36,955 nucleotides of DNA, from the NCBI GenBank assembly GCA_030619765.1, contig JAUXAU010000027.1, positions 1 to 36,955 of the forward strand. The letters run 5' to 3'. The translations under genes and the position numbers were made by a program. Shown here one piece after another: positions 22,527 to 30,137 of this stretch (its first letter is position 1; the number at the start of each line of letters is the position of its first letter). The notes under the pieces were generated by a model. That model saw nothing but the letters and a program-made list of their open reading frames with translations. It had not been told where the DNA came from and did no database searches. Source of the stretch: Thermoplasmatota archaeon. Lineage in GTDB: Archaea; Thermoplasmatota; E2; DHVEG-1.

Positions 22527-23948
22527 TTACTTCACTACAACCATTTTCCCCGTTGCAGTGTACTTGCCTGCTTTTATTCTATAGAAATAAATCCCACCTC
22601 CCTCTTTGAAAGATTCTGGAAATAATTGAAAAGTATGCAACCCTGCAGGTTTACAGCCCAAATCAAAATCCTTAACCACCCTGCCCGCAAGGTCATATAC
22701 GATTATACCAACCTCACTGCTTTCACTTAAAATATATACAATTTTTGTCTTCTGGCTAAATGGATTTGGATAGTTCTGTAACAATTTAACTTTTAACTTT
22801 TTGCTTTGAACTCTTAACTCTTCTTCTATTCCTATTAACTGGTATTTACTGTAGTTAATTTGTGATGTGTCGCCGTCGATAGCCTCTGTCCAAACTAAAT
22901 AAAGACAGTCCGATTTATCTATGGTTAGTGCAGGCAGTAACGCATTAACTGGGGAATCCCAGATCATAACAGAATCTGACCATGTATTGCCATCATAGTA
23001 AATATAATGAAGGTCATACCAATCGTATACTATATGGACACGATTGTATGAATCAAGAGATATTTCTGGGTCAACTCCGGTTAAAATTTTATATGGTGTA
23101 GTCCATGAATCTCCATTACAAGATGTGTAGTAGACAAAAGACCCCCCCTTACTCTCTCTCCAAACCACATGAGGATATTTTCTCTGAGAATCAACTGTTA
23201 TCTGGGGCTCAAGAGATTGTCCTACTATATTCGATACATTAACAGGAACAGACCAAAATGTATCATATTCTGAATAATATATTTCCAAACTATCAGAAGC
23301 ACCTGTTCCCCGATTCATCCATACCACATAAATTTTTGAACCAATTGCTATAGAGGGAAAGAAATCGTCTTCTGAATTGTTAGAAATATTAGTAGCAGGA
23401 ACGCTCCAAGAAATACCGTTATTCATACTGTAATAAATTTCATCAATACCGATTAAACTACTCCACACGATATGAATGTTATTTAAGGTATCAGTCCCAA
23501 TACCTGCTTTTGACACAGGCATAGAGAAAGTATCTGATAAATTTATCTGTTCCTGCCAGTTTTTTCCGTCATAATAAGCATACCGAAGTTCGCCTGAGAG
23601 AAATCCTGTTCCCCAATCAACCCATAATACATGCGGATTTCCCAGAGTATCACATGCTACTCTCGGTGTAAGAGATTGTGTAGAATCATTTGAAATGTTA
23701 ACAATACTACCCCAAGAATCTCCCTCACAGCAGAGATATACAATCTCAAAATTACCTGTTCTCTCATCACTCCAGACAACATGAATTCGGTCATATCTAT
23801 CACAGGTTATATCAGCATAGTGCGATCCATAAGGTGCCTGTGATATATCAATCGGTGTTGTCCAGCCATAAAGAATCGCTGGTAGGAAAACAAAAACTGA
23901 CAACAATAACTTTTTCATAATTACTTTAATTTTATAAACTTTAAACAT
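22527..23948 (-). CDS. Secreted sialidase-like propeller protein with sorting tail
   Basis: 473 residues from ATG 23948 (AGGGA 10 bases upstream); ATG 23918 (MKKLLLSV) is a possible later start. A signal peptide precedes six or seven repeats (about 40-370) of the form DRIHVVWSDERTGNFEIVY, NPHVLWVDWGTG, YPHVVWRESKGGSFVYYTS, as in six-bladed sialidase-like propellers. No full catalytic arginine triad can be made out, so enzymatic activity is doubtful. The linker EEELRVQSKKLKVKLLQ is encoded by heptamer repeats. The tail (about 390-473) has NYPNPFSQKTKIVY, GGGIYFYRIKAG and GKMVVVK. Its first 28 bases overlap the end of recombinase remnant 5, whose promoter probably drives it. Confidence 0.8.
   Translation of the reverse strand: MFKVYKIKVIMKKLLLSVFVFLPAILYGWTTPIDISQAPYGSHYADITCDRYDRIHVVWSDERTGNFEIVYLCCEGDSWGSIVNISNDSTQSLTPRVACDTLGNPHVLWVDWGTGFLSGELRYAYYDGKNWQEQINLSDTFSMPVSKAGIGTDTLNNIHIVWSSLIGIDEIYYSMNNGISWSVPATNISNNSEDDFFPSIAIGSKIYVVWMNRGTGASDSLEIYYSEYDTFWSVPVNVSNIVGQSLEPQITVDSQRKYPHVVWRESKGGSFVYYTSCNGDSWTTPYKILTGVDPEISLDSYNRVHIVYDWYDLHYIYYDGNTWSDSVMIWDSPVNALLPALTIDKSDCLYLVWTEAIDGDTSQINYSKYQLIGIEEELRVQSKKLKVKLLQNYPNPFSQKTKIVYILSESSEVGIIVYDLAGRVVKDFDLGCKPAGLHTFQLFPESFKEGGGIYFYRIKAGKYTATGKMVVVK
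22784..22834 (-). repeat. Heptamer tandem repeats in the linker before the sorting tail
   Basis: Plus-strand units AACTTTT, AACTTTT, TGCTTTG, AACTCTT, AACTCTT follow one another with a strict 7-base period inside the coding region. They give the RVQSKKLKVK linker. Confidence 0.75.
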
Positions 23949-24295
23949 TTTGTAAATATCCCTAACGGTTTAAACCGACATAATAGACCAAGGGACATAA
24001 CGAACTCTGGTATCAAGTATGCATCATTAAGCATGATGTATATGACCCATGATTGAATATCCGGCAAAATAACTGATCTTGAGTCGTCATCGGCTATTTT
24101 TCTTGATCGTTCCTTGCTCAGTATCTCATTAGAATGAGGCAATATCCAGCATTTTTGTTCTGAATTCCAACGATAGCCTTTGATACTCTCAGGCTTCTTA
24201 ATATAGATAGGATTATAAGGAAGAGCAACTGCCTTGAAATCAAATGTAGTTCGGTGAAAATATAGGTAAATAAAAAAACGAGGATAGTTCATCAT
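23921..24295 (-). pseudogene. Tyrosine-recombinase N-terminal remnant, copy 5 (longest)
   Basis: A 124-codon frame. Residues 1 to about 60 keep the recombinase N-terminal domain (FDFKAVALPYNPIYIKKPES, IKGYRWNSEQKCWILPHSNE, ILSK); the rest is unrelated sequence that reads into the next gene's start. This is the clearest view of the N-terminus and of the ...YNPIYIKKI.SI..(R/Y)RW....K.W.LP motif, which I recall from XerD-like integrases of this group. It has promoter, GGAGGGTAGT and AAAAGGAG. Confidence 0.85.
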
Positions 24296-24327
24296 AGTTT
24301 TCTCCTTTTACTACCCTCCTAATATAT

Positions 24328-24356
24328 AATATAATCATTTTAAAAGATTTTGTCAA
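24328..24356 (-). promoter_or_regulatory. Recombinase promoter P2, copy 5
   Basis: TTGACA (24356-24351), 17 bases, TATATT (24333-24328) on the minus strand, followed by GGAGGGTAGT and AAAAGGAG. Confidence 0.75.
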
Positions 24357-24374
24357 GTAAAAAATGACATTTTG

Positions 24375-24588
24375 GTGACCGAAGTAGGTACATGGTGTCC
24401 ACTCATTGGAACTTTCAAGAAAATCATATTAAAATAAAATTCAACTGCTTAATTTTCCCGGGGAAAGTCATTAAATTCATGGGTCGGAGAATAGGGTCGA
24501 ATCTTGGTAAAGTTGACATTTTTCAGACGTAGTCCTTATGGGAAGATCGTTTTTTGCTTGACACAGAGTCTTTAATTATGTGTTAGAT
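24375..24588 (-). repeat. Dispersed repeat, upstream block, copy 5, starting in a half attC
   Basis: Shares GGTACATGGTGTCCACTCAT and CATTGGAACTT with copy 6 in place of the P1/terminator region of copies A and 4. CCCGGGG lies at 24457-24463. On the minus strand the block starts at ATCTAAC (24588-24582, perfect RYYYAAC), 14 bases after the TIR gene stop, and continues directly into ACACATAATTAAAG, the repeat's end motif. Confidence 0.75.
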
Positions 24589-24602
24589 GCCGTTTTGAAA
24601 TA

Positions 24603-26168
24603 TTATTTATCCTTTTCTATAAAAAAATAAGCTTCTTCCGTTAACCTTATCCATTGAAGAACATATTTTGTTCCTCCTAACTCCCGTTTAGTTTGAATTG
24701 ATTTATTTGAATATAAAAAAACTATTGCTGAATTTAGGCGCCTTGGTCCCCATTTAAGTTTGCGATCAAGTTCTTCTGTGGTAGCCGAATCTTGATTATT
24801 CTTAATAAAAAGTTTCACTATTTCCTTTGCATCAGATTTAGGATCCCATTTTTGAAAAATACTGTCGGTTTTACAAAAGAAGTACTCTGTGGGGCCAATG
24901 CCGGCAAAACCTAGGCGGGAACTCGTGTCAATACGTTTGTAAATCAAGCCTTCTTTCACAAGTTCATACACGATGAGTTCTAACTCTTTTTCTGGATCAT
25001 CAGTATTTATATTATCTTTAACTATCTTAATGCACTCATCATATTTGATAAAAGGGTCATTTGCTTGTCCCAGTTTTGACCTAGTGTTGATTTCCTTCAA
25101 AAAAATCATGCAAGATTCAGATTTTTGGAAGTCAAAGTTTGAAGGAAAATCTGCTTTTTTAGATGGGATTTCATCTAACCGCTTTTCAATTTCATTTAAA
25201 GACTTTTTATACAAACTTTCACTCTTAAAATCTGCATACTTTTTACTTTCTAAAAACCCTGGTAATTTAACATCATCTAAAAGTATAGGAAGGACTTTAA
25301 CTCTCCTCCCTTCTATTTCTTGAGTCATAGCAATATCAACTTCTTTTTTAACCCATTCTGAATTTATTGAATTACGGGAGATAACAACACCAACGTAGTC
25401 TACCTTATCAATCCCTTCTCTTATTTTTTCTATAAGAGAATCGCCAATTTTTATTTCTGCATAATCAGTCCAAACATAATAACCTGCTCCTTTCAAATCT
25501 TTTGCTAATTTGTTAACAAAATCTTTGTCTGCATGACTGTGTGATAGGAAAATAGAACTCTTGATTTCTTGTTCGTATTGATAATAACCTTCTATAAAAT
25601 CTTTTTCTTTCTTCTCAGTAAAACGGGAAGGTAGACGTTCGTTTTTAATTATATTAAAATAACCATCTATAGACTTTATATCTTCAAACATTAAAATACT
25701 ATATGCTAAATTAAAGGACATCTTTCCGTTTTGGCTTCTTCCTGCACTTGACCAAATTCCAGATTCTTCCCGTATTAATTGACTTACTTTAGATGCTTCT
25801 AAATCACTCAAAGAAAGATCCTTTTGTATTTCATCTGTAGTTATTTCTTTCTCAGGGTTCTTAATATATTTTTTCACAAGGTACTGAATGCCTTTTACAA
25901 AATTCTCCAAGTCATTTTCTGATCCTTTACACAAGGCTACCCCCAAAATAGTAAGTTTACATTCTTCATCTTTTTGGTGTTGCTCTCCAGCATGGATAAA
26001 TTCATAACCTAAACTTTTAGCAGCTTTGTATAAATTTTCTACCTTTCTTAATTCAATTGCAAGTGATAATGATTTAGGCCATTCTGCAGTGTTTTTCCAT
26101 TTGTCATATGTCTTTTGTAAAATTATTTTTTCGAAATTAGTTAGTTGTTTACGCCATTCATTCAACAT
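24603..26168 (-). CDS. TIR-domain protein with winged-helix-like flanks
   Basis: 521 residues. The N-terminal region (about 1-190) is helical and includes a winged-helix-like segment (about 105-150, EITTDEIQKDLSLSDLEASK). The TIR domain spans about 203-335: SSIFLSHSHADKDFVNKLA, GYYVWTDYAEIKIGDSL, VDYVGVVISRNSINSEW, KVLPILLDDV. Glu276 in EWVKKEVDIA is at the position of the catalytic glutamate of NAD+-cleaving TIRs. The C-terminus (about 350-521) has further winged-helix-like segments (ATTEELDRKLKWGPRRLN). Bacterial TIR proteins often degrade NAD+ or make signal nucleotides during phage infection; no Thoeris or other known partner gene is adjacent. It lies between attC-like site B and a half site, as a single-gene cassette would. 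AAGGAAG precedes the start. Confidence 0.85.
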   Translation of the reverse strand: MLNEWRKQLTNFEKIILQKTYDKWKNTAEWPKSLSLAIELRKVENLYKAAKSLGYEFIHAGEQHQKDEECKLTILGVALCKGSENDLENFVKGIQYLVKKYIKNPEKEITTDEIQKDLSLSDLEASKVSQLIREESGIWSSAGRSQNGKMSFNLAYSILMFEDIKSIDGYFNIIKNERLPSRFTEKKEKDFIEGYYQYEQEIKSSIFLSHSHADKDFVNKLAKDLKGAGYYVWTDYAEIKIGDSLIEKIREGIDKVDYVGVVISRNSINSEWVKKEVDIAMTQEIEGRRVKVLPILLDDVKLPGFLESKKYADFKSESLYKKSLNEIEKRLDEIPSKKADFPSNFDFQKSESCMIFLKEINTRSKLGQANDPFIKYDECIKIVKDNINTDDPEKELELIVYELVKEGLIYKRIDTSSRLGFAGIGPTEYFFCKTDSIFQKWDPKSDAKEIVKLFIKNNQDSATTEELDRKLKWGPRRLNSAIVFLYSNKSIQTKRELGGTKYVLQWIRLTEEAYFFIEKDK

Positions 26169-26219
26169 ATACTATTCTTCCTTTTGACATATATTAAAAT
26201 TTTCTTCGTTTACATTTTC

Positions 26220-26304
26220 GTATAACGGCTCGGCGGGTATGCGAAGTGCGGGGTTAAACCGAGCATTTGGGTGAGCGTAGTGAACCGCATACACCGTGTT
26301 GGAC
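26220..26304 (-). other. attC-like recombination site B
   Basis: On the minus strand, 12 bases after the stop of the gene at 26317: GTCCAAC (26304-26298, perfect RYYYAAC), ACGG, GTATGCG, a central loop, CGCATAC, then CCGT and GTTATAC (26226-26220). Arms pair as AAC/GTT, ACGG/CCGT and GTATGCG/CGCATAC with an 8-base bulge on one side. GTTATAC has one mismatch to GTTRRRY. The TIR gene starts 52 bases further on. The local G+C is higher than in the surroundings. Confidence 0.6.
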
Positions 26305-26316
26305 GAAGTGCGAAAC

Positions 26317-27555
26317 TCATTTACAATTCAAACCCATCCCATATTGGATTTTAGTTGCTAAAATAACCAATTCAGTTTTAGGCAACTTTTTTTCCACCTG
26401 GTCAAGAATAGGCTTTCCTGCAAGAAAACCCAATACTCCTGCTGCTATTGCAACGATGGGATTCAAAGTCCCAACAAGTCCTACTATGGCAGATAATGCT
26501 CCTGTAGTCCAACTTCCAACTTCTAACATTCCACGAGTTTTTTGTGTTCGAATATATTGCTTCCTCTGAGAATCTACTTCTCGTTTAAACAATGTAACAA
26601 GTTCATCTTTTGCTTGTTGAAATGCAAGTATGCTTTGTTCTTTGATTTGAGAGTTTCGAGCTTGTTCTAGTAAAGTGTGCCAAGTTTGTCTTATCCGTAT
26701 TCCTAATGGATCACCTCTGATATTTACAATCTCAGAAAGAGGAAGCCTTTGTAAAGCTGTACATGTCACCCCCCAAGCATCAATAATGTTATGCCATATA
26801 TTGCCATTCTTATAAACTTCCGGCCTTATAGAAGAAGTAGCGTGCGATATTTTCTCTCGGCAGAGTAGAGCTGCTTCTGGATGAAAAACTGGAAAGGCAT
26901 CTTTAAAGAGAGCTCCGGATAAATAGTAAAAAATATCTCCATATTTCAATAATAATCTTTCTCGCTCAGGGCAGTGTCTGCGAATAAGATGTCTTAATGT
27001 TTCTCTGTCTAGAAATTCACAAGACGCTACACTTTTCACTAAATGTTCAATATCTACCTTAGAAATGCCCACCATTCTTTTTCTCAACGGTGAATTCTTA
27101 TCAGTAAGGTCTTTCACTAGAGCATCACGATACCAGTGACTTTCGCCTATTGGAGACCAACTGATTGCTGTTTGGAAAATATCAGATAATGTTTCTGCTC
27201 TTTTTATAAGCATATCCTTTTGATTTTTAAGAAAAGTAAGTTGATCCTGTTCTTTAGTATCTTTAACTACAAGTTCCCTAAACCCTTCACGATCTTCTCT
27301 TAAGCTAGGTAAAATTGCATTTTCATCCGCCAGCTCGATAATAACTTCTGCATTTTGTATCAACCAGTTATATGTAATGGACGAATGTAACATATGGCCA
27401 ACTGATAATATCACATGGTCAGCGAGCAAGAGCCAAAGCTTAATTTTGATATTGAAATCATCAGAACTTATCCAATAAAGGTTTTGGGTAGAATGATCTG
27501 CCTCAGTGAAATAAACTTTTGTCCCTGGGAAATCTTCAGCATATCCCTTTTCCAC
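26317..27555 (-). CDS. Unknown protein with C-terminal membrane hairpin
   Basis: 412 residues from a GTG at 27555 (AAAGAGG upstream). Residues 1 to about 315 are soluble, mostly helical, with TKVYFTEADHSTQNLYWIS, LWLLLADHVILSVGHMLHSS and ETLRHLIRRHCPERERLLLK; a glycine-rich hydrophobic region (about 350-390, SWTTGALSAIVGLVG and PIVAIAAGVLGFLAGK) would insert in the membrane. I recognise no family. It stands alone between attC-like sites B and C, has its own strong promoter (27696-27724) with a roughly 140-base leader, and lies next to a TIR gene, so a phage-defence role is possible but purely contextual. Confidence 0.65.
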   Translation of the reverse strand: MEKGYAEDFPGTKVYFTEADHSTQNLYWISSDDFNIKIKLWLLLADHVILSVGHMLHSSITYNWLIQNAEVIIELADENAILPSLREDREGFRELVVKDTKEQDQLTFLKNQKDMLIKRAETLSDIFQTAISWSPIGESHWYRDALVKDLTDKNSPLRKRMVGISKVDIEHLVKSVASCEFLDRETLRHLIRRHCPERERLLLKYGDIFYYLSGALFKDAFPVFHPEAALLCREKISHATSSIRPEVYKNGNIWHNIIDAWGVTCTALQRLPLSEIVNIRGDPLGIRIRQTWHTLLEQARNSQIKEQSILAFQQAKDELVTLFKREVDSQRKQYIRTQKTRGMLEVGSWTTGALSAIVGLVGTLNPIVAIAAGVLGFLAGKPILDQVEKKLPKTELVILATKIQYGMGLNCK

Positions 27556-27695
27556 TATTTATAACACCTCTTTTCGCATTTCGTTCAATTTATTTATACC
27601 CTAATTGGTTCGTTTATACATACACATGGGCATGATATCCGTGAATTATATATGGACACATCCCATTTTTCAATAAAGCCTAGTATACTTTGCCA

Positions 27696-27724
27696 ATTCT
27701 AACACAGTTTTTCTCTCATGTCAA
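27696..27724 (-). promoter_or_regulatory. Promoter of the gene at 26317-27555
   Basis: TTGACA (27724-27719), a 17-base spacer and TAGAAT (27701-27696) on the minus strand. It serves one single-gene module. The 140 bases between it and the GTG start show no other gene. The roughly 200 bases on its far side (27740-27935) hold only a weak open frame (to 27795) that I do not accept. Confidence 0.8.
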
Positions 27725-27939
27725 GATATTTTTGATGTTTTTTTTGAAGAGTTAACCCGATGATCGCCTTAAATTTCTATTCAGTTTGACCCCATCACTT
27801 TGATTGGGACTCAATAACTGTATTTTCCAATAACTCTAAGTTAGTCACTAAAAAAGTAGCCTGTTCCCCTTTTACCTCATTAAGTTTATTGAAACATAAA
27901 ATGTAATTTGAAGACTTGACTTTATTGCTTGCAGAAGTG

Positions 27940-27997
27940 CGGGTGGTCGCCGATGTGTACCGCGGAGCGCGGGTCGGCTTGCAGTGAAGGGTTAGCC
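27940..27997 (-). other. attC-like palindrome C (degenerate)
   Basis: Nested stems GCCGA/TCGGC (27949-27953 with 27974-27978) and CCGCG/CGCGG (27960-27964 with 27968-27972), and on the minus strand GGCTAAC (27997-27991) 8 bases after the stop of the SAP-domain gene. GGCTAAC misses RYYYAAC by one base, and no convincing GTTRRRY partner is seen at the other side. Position and G+C content match sites A and B, but it may be decayed or another kind of structure. Confidence 0.35.
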
Positions 27998-28005
27998 GGT
28001 TTTTG

Positions 28006-28965
28006 CTAGAAATCAGCAACGACAGTTGTGCAACGACATCCCATTTCAGAGGTACACTTTTCGTATGGTAACTCTGGGACTTCGTTCATCTTGTATTTTC
28101 TTTTAGCGAGTTTCTTGCAGGCTTCACAGGAATTATCTGTTGTGAGTATCTTTACTGTCTTTACCCCCACTGTGCGATATTCAGCAATACTACATTGATG
28201 TGACGCATAGAAGAGAATCATCCTTGCAGCAGCGTCGTTATCCATAATCAAGCCGGTTTTAAAATTGTCTGACAACCAATCCTTTGCTTGATTTGTTCCC
28301 CATAGATGCATCATCCCTGCAGCAATGTGTAAACACTCCATTTGCTCGTCGTTCAGTGATCCAAGAATCTTGGGCTTGCTCTTGAACATAGTCTTAAGCG
28401 TTGCCACATCGTGAGCAGGGTTATGATGTTTCCAATCAATATTTACTCCGCGCGGAAGCACTTGTTGAGCCTCAAATACAGCAACCATCTGACTGGCTTC
28501 CTTGAATTTGCGTTGTTGGAGTGCTTGTAGCGTTTGTTTCTCAACTCCGGCCCGCTTCTCCTTCTCTTGGGCCAAATACTGTTCTGCAATCACTCTACCT
28601 TGCTCAGAGCACAGTAATACGCTCAATCCACGGGTAGCCTTTCTCATACCTTCTATGTCAGCTTGAATAAGTCTCTCTATCAACTCTGTCTTGTGTCCCG
28701 ATACCTGTAGCCCTCGTTGCTTAAGCATAGTTTTGAGTTCAGAAACTTTGTATCTGTAGTCAAGAAGCCCTGCAAGACCTGCTTGTTCTACTATGCCTTC
28801 GTCCAGAAAACGCTTTACGGCCTTCTTGGGTGCTTCCTTAAGTACCCCTCTCCAAGTATCAGACTTTGAGAAGTCATCTGTTGCTCGCGGAGTGCGAAAC
28901 TTGCTCAGGAAAAGCAGGTGTGCAGAGGACTTCTTCCAATCAAAGCCAAATATAGAACGTAACAT
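28006..28965 (-). CDS. SAP-domain protein with C-terminal cysteine cluster
   Basis: 319 residues from ATG 28965 (GAGGGAGAACTCA upstream). A SAP-like helix-extended-helix motif (about 70-105; YRYKVSELKTMLKQRGLQVS, GHKTELIERLIQ) suggests nucleic-acid binding. A charged coiled coil (about 130-165; QYLAQEKEKRAGVEKQTLQA) follows, then a helical domain. The C-terminal part (about 275-319) has DNSCEACKKLAKRKY and CTSEMGCRC, a Cys-x2-Cys...Cys...Cys-x-Cys arrangement like the zinc-binding ends of Mu-F/SPP1 gp7-like phage head proteins. A phage-derived or DNA-associated role is therefore possible. Stop codon followed by attC-like palindrome C. Confidence 0.7.
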   Translation of the reverse strand: MLRSIFGFDWKKSSAHLLFLSKFRTPRATDDFSKSDTWRGVLKEAPKKAVKRFLDEGIVEQAGLAGLLDYRYKVSELKTMLKQRGLQVSGHKTELIERLIQADIEGMRKATRGLSVLLCSEQGRVIAEQYLAQEKEKRAGVEKQTLQALQQRKFKEASQMVAVFEAQQVLPRGVNIDWKHHNPAHDVATLKTMFKSKPKILGSLNDEQMECLHIAAGMMHLWGTNQAKDWLSDNFKTGLIMDNDAAARMILFYASHQCSIAEYRTVGVKTVKILTTDNSCEACKKLAKRKYKMNEVPELPYEKCTSEMGCRCTTVVADF

Positions 28966-29043
28966 TGAGTTCTCCCTCTTGTGCAAAAGTGAATTTCTGC
29001 AAGTGCTTGATAAAAAGGATTTAACCTCTTTTTAGTGGGTGCT

Positions 29044-29084
29044 ACTATATTCACTATATTTACTATAAATGAATTCACTATATA
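29044..29084 (-). promoter_or_regulatory. Direct repeats upstream of the SAP-domain gene
   Basis: On the minus strand TATAGTGAAT, TATAGTAAAT, ATAGTGAAT and ATAGTAGCAC follow in close order, with an included TGAATTCA palindrome. Four half-sites of about 10 bases look like an operator or iteron-type binding site; AT-richness makes chance similarity possible. Confidence 0.4.
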
Positions 29085-29126
29085 AAGAAGTGAAATTTTT
29101 AAACTCCCTCCTCTAAGTTATGGAAA

Positions 29127-29801
29127 CTAATGTTCTGGTCGTTTCCATAAACCTATATCGTAATAAATTTCCTTGATTTCTGGAGGAGCATCAGAAAATA
29201 AATTTGAAAACGGCACTTTATATTCAAATTCATTATTTTTAAATCCCAACCCACCGATCACAAATTTTACTTTTTCGGTATAGGCAAATATTGATTCTTT
29301 TGTATCTGGAAATTTTGAGGGAAATTCCAATGGCGTTGTAAACGTTTTATTAAATGCATTAATAGTACCCCCAAATAAAGGGACCTCTGCATTACTACAT
29401 CGTACAAATTTGCCTTTATCATTTTCAAGAAAAATATAGTCGGCAATATCCTCCGGGATTTTCTTTGAAGTTTCACCCTTAGAATCCCAGTCACCTATAA
29501 AACTAATAACTAGTACAGCATATATGTTTTTTTCTCCTTCTTTTTTAAAATTCCTCGCCTCTTTGACCTTCTCCTTGTAGGTATATCTTTTTTCTTCCCA
29601 TTGTGGATATGTAAATACAATAAGCCATTCTGCTGGTGTAGGTACGACCATAAATTTAAAATTACCTTCTACTCTCATCCGTGAATTGAAAAATTCCCTC
29701 ATTTTATTTTTCCAATATTCTCCAGCTGTGCCCTGCGGGGAAATATTATTGGCAACAATTATTGTAAATCCGATAATACCGAATAATGTTACTTTTTTCA
29801 T
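29127..29801 (-). CDS. Exported protein of unknown function
   Basis: 224 residues from ATG 29801 (AAGGGATTAAA upstream). A signal peptide (about 1-22, LFGIIGFTIIVANNIS) precedes a soluble beta-rich domain (about 35-215; FKFMVVPTPAEWLIVFTYPQ, AVLVISFIGDWDSKG, EVPLFGGTINAFNKTFTTPL, KFVIGGLGFKNNEFEYKVPF). No motif or family is recognised. It starts 1 base after the stop of the zinc-ribbon membrane protein, so the two are translated together. The layout suggests a periplasmic or surface binding protein. Confidence 0.6.
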   Translation of the reverse strand: MKKVTLFGIIGFTIIVANNISPQGTAGEYWKNKMREFFNSRMRVEGNFKFMVVPTPAEWLIVFTYPQWEEKRYTYKEKVKEARNFKKEGEKNIYAVLVISFIGDWDSKGETSKKIPEDIADYIFLENDKGKFVRCSNAEVPLFGGTINAFNKTFTTPLEFPSKFPDTKESIFAYTEKVKFVIGGLGFKNNEFEYKVPFSNLFSDAPPEIKEIYYDIGLWKRPEH

Positions 29802-29802
29802 T

Positions 29803-30060
29803 TTAATCCCTTGGCAACAATGCCCCACAGTTTTTACATTTCCAAAATTTGTTTCTTTTGAATCCCCAAGTCAATGCCATTACAAAAAGAGGTATCGTTA
29901 GAATCCATAATAAAGGGTTGAAAAAACTTAATATTAGGCATATTAGAAAGGCAGCATCTATAAGGCATCCACCTGTATGGCTACGTGCCATTTTGCTAAT
30001 AGCCTTCATCTCTCCCCTTTGACCACGGGTAGGACAGTTTAACATCATTGTTTTAGTCAT
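29803..30060 (-). CDS. Small membrane protein with C-terminal zinc ribbon half
   Basis: 85 residues. The N-terminus is polar (NCPTRGQRGEMKAISKMAR), two adjacent transmembrane segments (about 32-65, DAAFLICLILSFFNPLLWIL and TIPLFVMALTWGF) follow, and the end carries a single CKNCGALLP half zinc ribbon. The N-terminal Cys-Pro may supply another ligand. Start ATG 30060 has no clear ribosome site. A TTGACA lies about 40 bases upstream (30102-30097) but its -10 is poor. It is coupled to the exported protein downstream. Function unknown. Confidence 0.6.
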   Translation of the reverse strand: MTKTMMLNCPTRGQRGEMKAISKMARSHTGGCLIDAAFLICLILSFFNPLLWILTIPLFVMALTWGFKRNKFWKCKNCGALLPRD

Positions 30061-30137
30061 GTTTATATTTTAGTTTTATGAAGTACCCAAACTCTGTCAA
30101 GAAGATACTACCCCTTCAGTTACCTAAAAAACGATCA

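Noticed and set aside
27795-28019. A 74-codon minus-strand frame after the SAP-domain gene
   Set aside because: It starts inside that gene and reads through the G+C-rich palindrome C; no ribosome site. Its last 40 codons look mildly protein-like but are not enough to call.
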